Assembly (NCBI GenBank): GCA_964615775.1
Contig: CAZTQB010000001.1
Span: forward strand, 62,001-126,000
Direction of reading: 5' to 3'
Length of the DNA stretch: 64,000 nt
Source of the DNA: JALHOM01 sp964615775
GTDB lineage: Bacteria; Patescibacteriota; Saccharimonadia; Saccharimonadales; 2-12-FULL-41-12
The stretch's first letter is position 1. Every line of letters begins with the position of its first letter. The notes under the pieces were generated by a model that worked only from the letters and a program-made list of their open reading frames with translations, did no database searches and was not told the origin of the DNA. The translations under genes were made by a program, and so were the position numbers. This document shows, piece by piece, positions 25,313 to 33,970 of this stretch.

Positions 25313-28300
25313 ATGGCAAAAGCAGATGCGAGTGTTGCTAAACGCGAATTTTTTAATAAGACAAAAAATGTAATAGAAATACCAAACTTGGTAGATCATC
25401 AAAATAGTTCATGGCAATGGTTTGTCGAGGAGGGCTTAGGTGAGCTATTGGCGGAGATTAGTCCGATTGATGATTATACGGGTACAAAATTAAGCTTAAC
25501 TTTTAAAGACTATCACTTTGAAGATCCAAAGATGACTGAAGCTGAAGCTCGGGCCAATAACACCAGTTATGACGCTCCATTAAAAGCTACAGTTGAGCTA
25601 ACCAACAAGGTAACTGGCGAGGTTAAAGAACATGAGATTTATCTAGGAGACTTTCCATACATGACGACTCGTGGAACGTTTGTGATTAACGGAGCTGAAC
25701 GTGTAGTAGTTAGCCAATTGATTCGTTCTGCTGGTGTGTTTTTTACATCAGAACTATCTTCTAGCGGAAATCTTTATGGTGCTAAAGTAATTCCCGGACG
25801 AGGTGCTTGGCTAGAGTTTGAAACCGCAGCCAATAAAGCCATATTTGTAAAGATCGACCGTAAGCGAAAGATACCGGTTACTACATTGCTACGAGCTTTC
25901 GGTATGAGTGAAGCAGCTATGAAAGACGCTTTCAAACACGTCGATCAGGGTAAGTTAAAATACTTAGATACTACACTTGAAAAAGACCCATCGAAAACTA
26001 CTTCAGAAGCCTTAATTGAAGTTTATCGACGCCTAAGACCAGGTGATCTTGCCACTGTTGACAATGCTCGTGGTTTACTTGAGAATATGTTTTTTAACTT
26101 CAAGCGATTTGATTTTAGCCGTGTAGGTCGATACAAAATCAACAAACGACTTAATCTTGACGTGCCTAATGTGGCTGAAAATCGAGTAATGCGTTTGGAA
26201 GATTTGCTTGCGATTATTAGTGAGATTATCAGGCTCAATAATACTCAGGAACCAGCCGATGACATTGACAGTTTGGCAAACCGCCGAATCAAGTTGGTTG
26301 GTGAGCTTGTGCAGCGTCAATTTAGAATCGGACTTCTGCGAATGGAGCGAAATACCAAAGATCGTATGAGTATGAGTGAGATAGAAACTGTCACTCCTGG
26401 GCAATTGATTAATGCTCGACCAGTAGTTGCAGCAGTACGTGAGTTCTTTGCCAGCTCGCAGCTTAGCCAGTTTATGGACCAAACTAATCCGTTGAGCGAA
26501 TTAGCTCATAAGCGTCGACTTAGTTCTATGGGTCCTGGTGGTTTGAGTCGTGAGAGGGCTGGCTTTGAAGTGCGTGATGCTCATTCGACACACTATGGAC
26601 GTATTTGTGCCGTAGAGACACCAGAAGGTGCAAATATTGGGCTAGTTCTAAACTTAGCCAATTATGGCCGAGTCAATGATTATGGTTTTCTTGAGACACC
26701 TTACCGCAAGGTTATCAATGCCGTAACTCCTAAGACGGCTGAAGGACATATTGCCTCTGTTGATTTTGAAGATGAAAAAGGAAAAGTGATAGTAAAAGCT
26801 GGTAGTAAGATAACTAAAAGCGATACTGAAAAGTTAGCAAAAGTAACTAGTCGCAAAACTTGGCCAGTTAAAGCTAAAGTAACTAATGAAATTGAGTTTC
26901 TTGATGCAGCCGACGAAGAATCGGCCGTAATTGCTGGAGCCGGCAATAAGGTAGACGAAGATGGTTACTTTGTTGATGAACGTGTAGGAGCAAGGACAAA
27001 TTTGAGCGTTGGCGAGACTGATGCTAACGACGTAACTTATATGGATTCAGCTAAAAATCAGGTGATTGGGTCTATTGCTGGTCTTGTGCCTTTTATCGAG
27101 CGAGACCGTGTTGACCGTGCATTGGTTGGTTCTAACCAGCAAAAGCAAGCTGTGCCTTTGATAAAGCCATTATCTCCTATTGTTGGAACTGGTCTAGAAG
27201 AGACAGTTGCAAAGAACTCTGGTCAGGTTGTCTACGCAGAGGATAATGGTGAAATTGTAAAAGCATCAGCATCAGAAGTAGTAGTAAATTATGGTAAAAA
27301 TAAACTAACCTACACTCCAACTCACTTTGAGAGAAGTAATGACGGTACTTGTATTAATCAAAAAGTCGTAGTTAAGGCTGGCGACAAGGTCAAAAAAGGC
27401 GATGTGTTGATAGAAGGTATGTCGATTCAGGGTGGTGAGTTGGCACTTGGCAAAGACTTGTTGGTAGCTTTTATGCCTTGGAACGGTTATAACTTTGAGG
27501 ATGCGATGGTGCTTAGCCGTAGATTGGTTGAGGACGATACTCTAACTTCTATACATATCGTAGACTACATGACCGAAGTTCGTGAGACAAAACTTGGACC
27601 TGAGGTGGTAACCAGTGATATTCCAAATGTATCAGAAGAAGCACTTAGACACCTTGACGAAAACGGAATTGTTCGGATTGGGGCAGAAGTTCACCCTGGC
27701 GATATTTTGGTTGGAAAAATTACGCCAAAAGGTGAGCAGGAGCTTTCTAGTGAAGAAAGATTGCTACGAGCGATTTTTGGCGAAAAAGCCAAAGAAGTTC
27801 GTGACACATCACAGCGAATGAGTAACGGTAAACACGGTAAGGTTGTTGGAGTAAAAATCTTTTCAAGAGAGAATGGTCATGAGCTAAAAGCTGGCGTAAT
27901 AATGCAAATTCAGGTGTTTGTTGCTCAGATGCGTAAAGTAGCTGTAGGTGATAAGCTAGCTGGTCGGCACGGAAACAAAGGTGTAATTGCTAAGATTTTG
28001 CCAGTTGAAGATATGCCATTTGCCGAAGATGGAACGCCGGTTGATATTATCTTAAACCCTATGGGCGTGCCTTCACGTATGAATCTTGGACAGCTGTTTG
28101 AGGTTCACCTGGGTATGGCGGCTCGAGCTTTGGGAATGAAAGTAACGGCACCGTCATTTGATGGTATGTCGTCTGAAGATATTAGCAAAATGTTGAAAAA
28201 AGCTGGTTACCCAGAAGACGGTAAGCAGCAGTTATATGATGGTCGAACTGGTGAAGCCTTCAAGGAACATTCAGTAGTTGGAAATATGTATATTTTCAAA

Positions 28301-28867
28301 CTAACGCACATGGTAACCGATAAGATTCATGCTCGTTCAACTGGTCCATATACCATGGTTACACAACAGCCTTTGGGTGGAAAAGCTCAAAATGGTGGTC
28401 AACGATTCGGTGAAATGGAAGTGTGGGCATTGGAAGCGTATGGAGCAAGTAATATTTTGCAGGAAATGCTAACCATTAAGTCAGATGATGTTTATGGAAG
28501 AAGTAAAGCCTATGAGTCTATCATCAAAAAAACCGATATTGTTGGACCAAAAGTACCAGAAAGCTTCAACGTTTTAGTTAAAGAATTGCAGGGGCTTGGA
28601 TTAAAAGTTGACTTAATTGAGAGCGATAAAACCATCGATGCTGAGAGCGTATTGAGCGAAAATATCAAAGACGAATCTGAGCATCAAACAGAGATTGAGG
28701 TACCATCGCCAAGTGTTAATAATGTGAGCGAAGACAGTGAAGTCGATGAATTGATGGTTATGGATTTTGATGATGGTTTGGAACCAGCCGATTCAAGCGA
28801 ATTTGAGCCAGACATGAATACAGATAGCGATCTGGCAGAATCTAAGGAAGAAGGGAGTCAAGTATGA
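25313..28867 (+). CDS. rpoB: DNA-directed RNA polymerase subunit beta
   Basis: Beta subunit of RNA polymerase, 1184 residues, a compact bacterial form. Conserved landmarks include the rifampicin-pocket region (SSQLSQFMDQTNPLSELAHKR segment near residues 382-402, then LSSMGPGGLSRERAG), GYNFEDAMVLSRRL, and the C-terminal clamp interface GGKAQNGGQRFGEMEVWALEAYGA. A C-terminal acidic extension of about 80 residues (EVPSPSVNNVSEDSEVDE) follows the normal end of the protein. It ends in TGA, showing that TGA is a stop here, and overlaps rpoC by four bases (ATGA), so the two are translationally coupled. rplJ and rplL, the usual upstream genes, are absent. Confidence 0.98.
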   Translation: MAKADASVAKREFFNKTKNVIEIPNLVDHQNSSWQWFVEEGLGELLAEISPIDDYTGTKLSLTFKDYHFEDPKMTEAEARANNTSYDAPLKATVELTNKVTGEVKEHEIYLGDFPYMTTRGTFVINGAERVVVSQLIRSAGVFFTSELSSSGNLYGAKVIPGRGAWLEFETAANKAIFVKIDRKRKIPVTTLLRAFGMSEAAMKDAFKHVDQGKLKYLDTTLEKDPSKTTSEALIEVYRRLRPGDLATVDNARGLLENMFFNFKRFDFSRVGRYKINKRLNLDVPNVAENRVMRLEDLLAIISEIIRLNNTQEPADDIDSLANRRIKLVGELVQRQFRIGLLRMERNTKDRMSMSEIETVTPGQLINARPVVAAVREFFASSQLSQFMDQTNPLSELAHKRRLSSMGPGGLSRERAGFEVRDAHSTHYGRICAVETPEGANIGLVLNLANYGRVNDYGFLETPYRKVINAVTPKTAEGHIASVDFEDEKGKVIVKAGSKITKSDTEKLAKVTSRKTWPVKAKVTNEIEFLDAADEESAVIAGAGNKVDEDGYFVDERVGARTNLSVGETDANDVTYMDSAKNQVIGSIAGLVPFIERDRVDRALVGSNQQKQAVPLIKPLSPIVGTGLEETVAKNSGQVVYAEDNGEIVKASASEVVVNYGKNKLTYTPTHFERSNDGTCINQKVVVKAGDKVKKGDVLIEGMSIQGGELALGKDLLVAFMPWNGYNFEDAMVLSRRLVEDDTLTSIHIVDYMTEVRETKLGPEVVTSDIPNVSEEALRHLDENGIVRIGAEVHPGDILVGKITPKGEQELSSEERLLRAIFGEKAKEVRDTSQRMSNGKHGKVVGVKIFSRENGHELKAGVIMQIQVFVAQMRKVAVGDKLAGRHGNKGVIAKILPVEDMPFAEDGTPVDIILNPMGVPSRMNLGQLFEVHLGMAARALGMKVTAPSFDGMSSEDISKMLKKAGYPEDGKQQLYDGRTGEAFKEHSVVGNMYIFKLTHMVTDKIHARSTGPYTMVTQQPLGGKAQNGGQRFGEMEVWALEAYGASNILQEMLTIKSDDVYGRSKAYESIIKKTDIVGPKVPESFNVLVKELQGLGLKVDLIESDKTIDAESVLSENIKDESEHQTEIEVPSPSVNNVSEDSEVDELMVMDFDDGLEPADSSEFEPDMNTDSDLAESKEEGSQV

Positions 28868-31800
28868 GACGATATAGCCAAGGTGTAAATATTGCAGATT
28901 TTGACGCAGTACGACTAGCGGTAGCCAGTCCTGGCGATATTTTAGACTGGAGTTACGGTGAAGTCACCAAACCAGAAACAATCAACTATCGTACCCAAAA
29001 ACCAGAACGTGATGGTCTATTTTGTGAAAAAATCTTTGGTCCAGTTAAAGATATTAATCCACATGATGCCAAATATAAAGGTGTTCGCTCACGAGAAGCG
29101 GCAGTTGATAAGAATGGTGAGTTAGTTACTCGGTCAATTGTTCGTCGTGAAAGAATGGGTCATATTCAGCTAGCGAGTCCGGTAGCTCACATTTGGTTTT
29201 TGCGTGGTACGCCAAGTGCAATTGGCTTGCTTTTAGGTTTGACCGTCAAATCGCTAGAACGAGTGGCTTATTTTGCTAGCTATATTATTAAACAAGTCGA
29301 TACTGAGAAACGTGATCAAATGCTACTTGATAAAGAAGCTCAGTTTGAGGCAGCTCAGGTGGCGATTAAGGCTCGTTATGAGGCTGAAGCCAAAAATGAG
29401 GAGGCTAATGTTAAGGCACTAGCTGAGGCTCAAAATAAAGAACTTGAAGAGTTAACGGCTGAATGGGAACTAGTTCGCGATCAGTTAAAAAATCTTGAGA
29501 AACTACGACTTTTGAGTGAGAATGACTACCGTGATCTACCTGACGATGTTAGAGGTTTGATCAAGGTCGGTATGGGTGGAACTGCCCTTCGTGAACTACT
29601 AGAAGAAATTGATCTTGGTGAGTTAGTCACTCGCCTGGAAGAAGAAACAGCTGACGCCAAGGGTCAACGTCGTAAAAAATTGATGAAACGCCTTCGTTTA
29701 CTTGAGAGCATGCATAATGCTGGTATTCAACCTTCAAGCATGTGTGTTTCGGTATTGCCGGTGATTCCTCCAGATCTACGACCGATGGTGCAGTTAACTG
29801 GTGGTCGATTTGCTACTAGTGACTTAAATGATCTTTATAGGCGGGTAATCAATCGAAATAATCGACTTAAGAAACTAATGGACCTTAATGCCCCAGAAGT
29901 GATTTGCCGTAACGAACAGCGTATGTTGCAAGAAGCAGTTGATGCTTTGATAGATAACAATGCAGCACGTTCTGGTCGAGCTGTAGCTGCGACCGGACAG
30001 CGTCGTCGATTGAAGTCTCTATCTGACATGCTAAAAGGTAAACAAGGTCGTTTCCGACAAAACTTACTCGGTAAGCGTGTAGATTATTCTGGTCGTTCGG
30101 TGATTGTATCTGGTCCAGAACTGAAGATGTATCAGTGTGGTTTGCCAAAAATGATGGCTCTTGAGCTATTTAAACCGTTTGTAATGGGAGAATTGATTGA
30201 AAAAGAATTAGCTCATAATATTCGTTCAGCTACACGAATGATTGAACAGGGTGAAACAGTCGTATGGGACGCTCTAGATGAGGTAATAAAGGGTAAGTAT
30301 GTGTTGCTTAACCGAGCTCCGTCATTACACCGTTTGAGTATTCAGGCTTTTCAACCGGTTTTGATTGAAGGTAAAGCTATACAGTTGCACCCACTAGTGT
30401 GTAAAGGTTTTAACGCCGACTTCGATGGAGACCAGATGGCTGTACATTTACCGCTATCTGACAAGGCTCAAGCTGAGGCTCGTGATATTATGTCTGCCAA
30501 CAAAAACTTACTAAAACCAGCCGACGGTACGCCAATTTTACACATTGAACAGGATATTGTGCTTGGCTGTTACTATTTGACGTATTTACGCCCAGGTAGT
30601 ACCTCCAAAATTCGCAGGTTTACAGATATAACTGAAGCATTGAAAGCTCATGATGCTGATCAATTAAAGTTGCAAGACCCGATTACAGTTACTTTTAGGG
30701 ACCAGAAAGTTACTTCTACTTTAGGACGATTCCTCTTTAACGAACTTTTCCCTAATGACTTTGAATTTCAAGATGATGTGATGACTAAGAAAAAGCTTGC
30801 ACAGGTTATGTCAAAGGTTTACGAGCGATATGGTCAGGCAGTGAGTGCCGAGATTGCTGACGAGCTTAAAAATTTAGGTTTTGATTACGCAACTCGAGCC
30901 GGCATTTCTATGGGAATGAGTGATTTTGTCGACGTTAAGAAATTAGATGAGATTTTGAGCCGAGGCGAGGAACGGTCGGCAGCGATTTCTGAACAGTATG
31001 ATCAAGGTTTTATTACTGATGATGAGCGTTATCGTTTGACTATTGAAACATGGACAAATTCTGATACTGAGGTGCAGAAAGCTTTGGCTGAGCAGTTCCA
31101 GCATGAAGATAATGCTATGAGTATGGCGGTTGTATCTGGTGCTAGAGGCTCGATTGTGCAGGTTAAACAGGTGATTGGGTCAGTCGGTATTCTCTCTGAT
31201 GCGACTGGTCGAGCCATGGAGCTACCGATTAAAAGTAACTACCGCGATGGGCTTAATCCGCTTGAGTACTTTACTTCTACCCGTGGTCAGCGTAAGGGTC
31301 TAATCGACACCGCACTTAAGACGGCAGACTCAGGTTATTTGACACGACGTTTGGTAGACGTTGCACAAGATGTCTTTACGATTGATGACAACGATACAGA
31401 CCCAGGTTTTGAAATGCTTAGAAGCGATGCTACCGAAATTGGTGTGCCGTTTGCCTCACGACTTCGGGGTCGTTATGCAGCTGAAGATTTGGCGGGTTAT
31501 GTTAAGCGTGGTGAGTTAATCACTACTGATACTGCTGAAGAAATCGACGCTAACGTGAAAATTGATTCTGTGAAAATAATGAGTGTTCTAAGCTGTACTT
31601 CACCGCATGGTGTAAATCGCAAGAGTTATGGTCTAGATCCTGCTACCGGTGAGTTAGTAGCCGATCATTCACCAATTGGTGTGATTGCTGCTCAGTCTAT
31701 AGGTGAGCCAGGTACTCAGCTTACTTTGAAGAATTTCCACTCTGGTGGTGCTGCAGTAGCCGATGATATTACTCAAGGTTTGCCGCGTGTTGAAGAGCTA

Positions 31801-32667
31801 TTTGAGACCCGTACGCCTAAGGGTGAGGCTTTTCTTTCTGAAATTGCCGGAGAGGTTACAGTTTGGGAAGATGGAGATAATTACGTGATCCAGGTGACTG
31901 GTGAAACTATCGACTCTGTTAAGCTGGCGTTAAACGATCGTACACCACAAGTGGCTCACAACTCTGAGGTGGCTGTTGGTGATGTTGTAGCATCTAATGA
32001 GGGTGGCGAAGAGCCACTTATCTCACCAATCGCCGGCAAGATAAACTTAACTAAAAAGCATATTACTATCACCCCTGTTGGCCAAAGTGTTGTCAAATAC
32101 GATGTACCGAGCTATAAGATACTAAGTGTTAAAGATGGTGACCAAGTTAAGGCAGGTCAAAGATTAACCAATGGTTCAATCAACATTCACGATCTTATGA
32201 CATTAAGCGGCGTAGAAGCAACTCAGCGTTATATAATGAACGAGATTTTGCGAATTTTTGCAAGTCAAGGTCAGTATATTGCCGACAAACACCTAGAGAT
32301 TATTGTTAGGCAAATGTTTAGTCGTGTGCAGATAGAAGACGCTGGCGATAGTAGCTTTGTTACTGGCGATATTGTTAGTAAATTGTCTGTAGCTGAGGCT
32401 AACGAGGAATTGGTGACTAATGGCAAAAAACCAGCTGTTGTTAATCAGTTACTACTTGGAATCACTAAAGCTTCCTTAAGTACTGACTCATTCTTGTCTG
32501 CAGCATCATTCCAGGACACAACCCGAGTGCTAATTTCTGCTGCTACCTCTGGCAAAGTCGATAAACTATTTGGCCTAAAAGAGAATGTTATTTTGGGTCG
32601 CAAAATCCCAGTTGGCACAGGCTACAATAAGGACGATACAGAGGGCCAAGAAGTACCTCAAGAGTAA
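28864..32667 (+). CDS. rpoC: DNA-directed RNA polymerase subunit beta-prime
   Basis: Catalytic beta-prime subunit, 1267 residues. The magnesium-binding NADFDGD loop (about 517-523) is intact, as are the trigger-loop region and GVIAAQSIGEPGTQLTLKNFHSGG. A coiled segment (about 160-200, AQFEAAQVAIKARYEAEAK) sits in the N-terminal third. The zinc sites are unusual. The N-terminal zipper, normally CxCG...CxxC between CEKIFGP and RRERMGH, has no cysteines after C54: residues 61-90 read as a charged loop. The second zinc site, normally C-X6-C-X2-C near residue 910, reads CTSPHGVNRKS, with only the first cysteine kept. The polymerase may thus work without structural zinc. Coupled to rpoB by ATGA. 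Confidence 0.98.
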   Translation: MRRYSQGVNIADFDAVRLAVASPGDILDWSYGEVTKPETINYRTQKPERDGLFCEKIFGPVKDINPHDAKYKGVRSREAAVDKNGELVTRSIVRRERMGHIQLASPVAHIWFLRGTPSAIGLLLGLTVKSLERVAYFASYIIKQVDTEKRDQMLLDKEAQFEAAQVAIKARYEAEAKNEEANVKALAEAQNKELEELTAEWELVRDQLKNLEKLRLLSENDYRDLPDDVRGLIKVGMGGTALRELLEEIDLGELVTRLEEETADAKGQRRKKLMKRLRLLESMHNAGIQPSSMCVSVLPVIPPDLRPMVQLTGGRFATSDLNDLYRRVINRNNRLKKLMDLNAPEVICRNEQRMLQEAVDALIDNNAARSGRAVAATGQRRRLKSLSDMLKGKQGRFRQNLLGKRVDYSGRSVIVSGPELKMYQCGLPKMMALELFKPFVMGELIEKELAHNIRSATRMIEQGETVVWDALDEVIKGKYVLLNRAPSLHRLSIQAFQPVLIEGKAIQLHPLVCKGFNADFDGDQMAVHLPLSDKAQAEARDIMSANKNLLKPADGTPILHIEQDIVLGCYYLTYLRPGSTSKIRRFTDITEALKAHDADQLKLQDPITVTFRDQKVTSTLGRFLFNELFPNDFEFQDDVMTKKKLAQVMSKVYERYGQAVSAEIADELKNLGFDYATRAGISMGMSDFVDVKKLDEILSRGEERSAAISEQYDQGFITDDERYRLTIETWTNSDTEVQKALAEQFQHEDNAMSMAVVSGARGSIVQVKQVIGSVGILSDATGRAMELPIKSNYRDGLNPLEYFTSTRGQRKGLIDTALKTADSGYLTRRLVDVAQDVFTIDDNDTDPGFEMLRSDATEIGVPFASRLRGRYAAEDLAGYVKRGELITTDTAEEIDANVKIDSVKIMSVLSCTSPHGVNRKSYGLDPATGELVADHSPIGVIAAQSIGEPGTQLTLKNFHSGGAAVADDITQGLPRVEELFETRTPKGEAFLSEIAGEVTVWEDGDNYVIQVTGETIDSVKLALNDRTPQVAHNSEVAVGDVVASNEGGEEPLISPIAGKINLTKKHITITPVGQSVVKYDVPSYKILSVKDGDQVKAGQRLTNGSINIHDLMTLSGVEATQRYIMNEILRIFASQGQYIADKHLEIIVRQMFSRVQIEDAGDSSFVTGDIVSKLSVAEANEELVTNGKKPAVVNQLLLGITKASLSTDSFLSAASFQDTTRVLISAATSGKVDKLFGLKENVILGRKIPVGTGYNKDDTEGQEVPQE

Positions 32668-32668
32668 T

Positions 32669-32697
32669 TTGCTTATACTAGGCTAATCTGTTAGAAT
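32669..32697 (+). promoter_or_regulatory. rpsL-rpsG promoter
   Basis: TTGCTT (32669-32674), 17 nt, TAGAAT (32692-32697), directly after the rpoC stop. The predicted start near 32704 leaves a leader of about 80 nt that holds the three-way junction at 32717-32767. Confidence 0.7.
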
Positions 32698-32716
32698 AAA
32701 CTTTACAAACATTTAA

Positions 32717-32767
32717 GTAATCTGAGCCGTTCCCGGTTGGCATCCTGGGTCTGATGCAGTAGGTTAC
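32717..32767 (+). promoter_or_regulatory. Structured rpsL leader: compact three-way junction
   Basis: P1 GTAATCT (32717-32723) pairs with AGGTTAC (32761-32767). P2 AGCCG (32725-32729) pairs with CGGTT (32734-32738) around TTCC. P3 GCATC (32740-32744) pairs with GATGC (32753-32757). Only one to three unpaired bases join the helices. G-U pairs in P1 and P2 work only in plus-strand RNA. The ribosome binding site AGGAG follows after about 8 nt. A plausible autoregulatory site for S7 or S12; it matches no leader family I know. Confidence 0.65.
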
Positions 32768-32784
32768 AAAATATAGGAGAATAA

Positions 32785-33198
32785 ATGCCAACAATCAATC
32801 AACTAGTGCGTAAGCCTAGGAAAAAGGTGACTTCAAGCAGTAAGTCGCCAGCTCTTCACCGTGTGGTGAACAATCTAAAAACTAAAAACTACGAAAAAAA
32901 TGCACCATTTAAGCGTGGAGTTTGCGTCAAAGTAACTACCAAAACGCCAAAAAAGCCTAACTCTGCCCTTCGTAAGGTGGCTCGTGTGCGTTTGCAGAAT
33001 GGCTATGAAGTTTGGGCTTACATTGGTGGAGAAGGCCACAACTTGCAGGAACACGCAGTAGTGATGATACGTGGCGGTCGAGTAAAAGATTTGCCTGGTG
33101 TACGATATCATATTGTTCGTGGTACATTGGACCTTCAGGGTGTAGCTGATCGTAAGCAAGGTAGAAGTAAATATGGTGCTAAGAGGGAGAAGAAATAA
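32785..33198 (+). CDS. rpsL: 30S ribosomal protein S12
   Basis: Decoding-centre protein, 137 residues with a slightly lengthened N-terminus. It carries TPKKPNSALRKVARVRL, with the streptomycin-site lysine, and GGRVKDLPGVRYHIVRG, containing the conserved aspartate that is methylthiolated in many bacteria. Neither classical resistance position is altered. A good AGGAG precedes the ATG. The stop codon overlaps the rpsG start as TAATG. Confidence 0.98.
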   Translation: MPTINQLVRKPRKKVTSSSKSPALHRVVNNLKTKNYEKNAPFKRGVCVKVTTKTPKKPNSALRKVARVRLQNGYEVWAYIGGEGHNLQEHAVVMIRGGRVKDLPGVRYHIVRGTLDLQGVADRKQGRSKYGAKREKK

Positions 33199-33677
33199 TG
33201 CCTAGAAAAGTAACCAAATCATTAGTTCGAGATATTCAGCCAGATCGTATGTACGATAGCGTAATGGTGCAGCGTCTGATCAACCGTGTCATGTTGAACG
33301 GCAAGAAGCAAACAGCTGAAAAACTTGTATATAACGGCATGCAAGAAGCAGCCGACAAACTAAAAGTCAAAAACCCATTAGATGTTTTTGAACAAGCTAT
33401 GAAAAACGTTCAGCCACATGTAGAGACTCGCTCACGTCGTGTTGGTGGAGCTAACTATCAGATTCCTTTTGAAGTCAAAGGTCAACGCCAAAATCACCTA
33501 ACATTAATGTGGTTTGTGCAGTCGGCACGCTCGCGTAAGGGCATGAGTATGCAAAGTCGCCTGGCTTTAGAGCTGATGGACGCTTACAATAACACTGGTA
33601 CAGCTGTCAAAAAGCGTGAAGATGTTCACAAAATGGCTGAAGCCAACCGAGCCTTCGCTCACTTTGCTCGTAGTTAA
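33198..33677 (+). CDS. rpsG: 30S ribosomal protein S7
   Basis: Primary assembly protein of the 30S head, 159 residues. It begins PRKVTKSLVRDIQPDRMYDS and contains NRVMLNGKKQTAEKLVY and the conserved VGGANYQIPFEV segment; the C-terminal EDVHKMAEANRAFAHFARS is complete. Translation is coupled to rpsL through TAATG. In most bacteria fusA follows; here a secretion operon of about 8 kb intervenes. Confidence 0.98.
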   Translation: MPRKVTKSLVRDIQPDRMYDSVMVQRLINRVMLNGKKQTAEKLVYNGMQEAADKLKVKNPLDVFEQAMKNVQPHVETRSRRVGGANYQIPFEVKGQRQNHLTLMWFVQSARSRKGMSMQSRLALELMDAYNNTGTAVKKREDVHKMAEANRAFAHFARS

Positions 33678-33970
33678 GCAGATTTTTTAGTAATAAAACA
33701 CGTAGGCAACTTTTTTAATTGTAAAAATACTTGCTTTATACTACGAAATATATATACGAAATATCAATATTTACGAAGTTTAGAAAATGTTGTATTCTTT
33801 TAATAGTCACAGGGGTGACTTAGTTTTGTGTTACATTCTTTCGATTAATAAACTTTAGGTGAGAGGAGCTTATAAACCGGAGGAATCTTCGGCTCTTTGG
33901 CATTGGCCAAAGGTGAACCCCGCACCTTAACAAACTGGTACAAAATAAAAATATTATAGGGGGTGAGCAA
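33678..33970 (+). promoter_or_regulatory. rpsG-secretion operon intergenic region with multi-hairpin leader
   Basis: The first half is AT-rich with possible promoter words (TTGCTT 33731, TATACT 33738, TATACG 33753). The second half is structured: AGTCAC/GTGACT (33805-33820); CCGGAG/CTTCGG around GAAT (33877-33892, with a G-U pair); CTTTGGC/GCCAAAG around ATTG (33895-33912); and AAGGTG/CACCTT (33910-33928), which shares bases with the previous stem, so the two are alternatives. A strong GGGGGTGAG binding site precedes the first gene. It looks like a regulated leader of unknown family. Confidence 0.55.

Noticed and set aside
33805..33970. Cyclic-di-AMP or other known riboswitch before the secretion operon.
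   Set aside because: Only short sequence resemblances; the helices do not match any aptamer I can recall.
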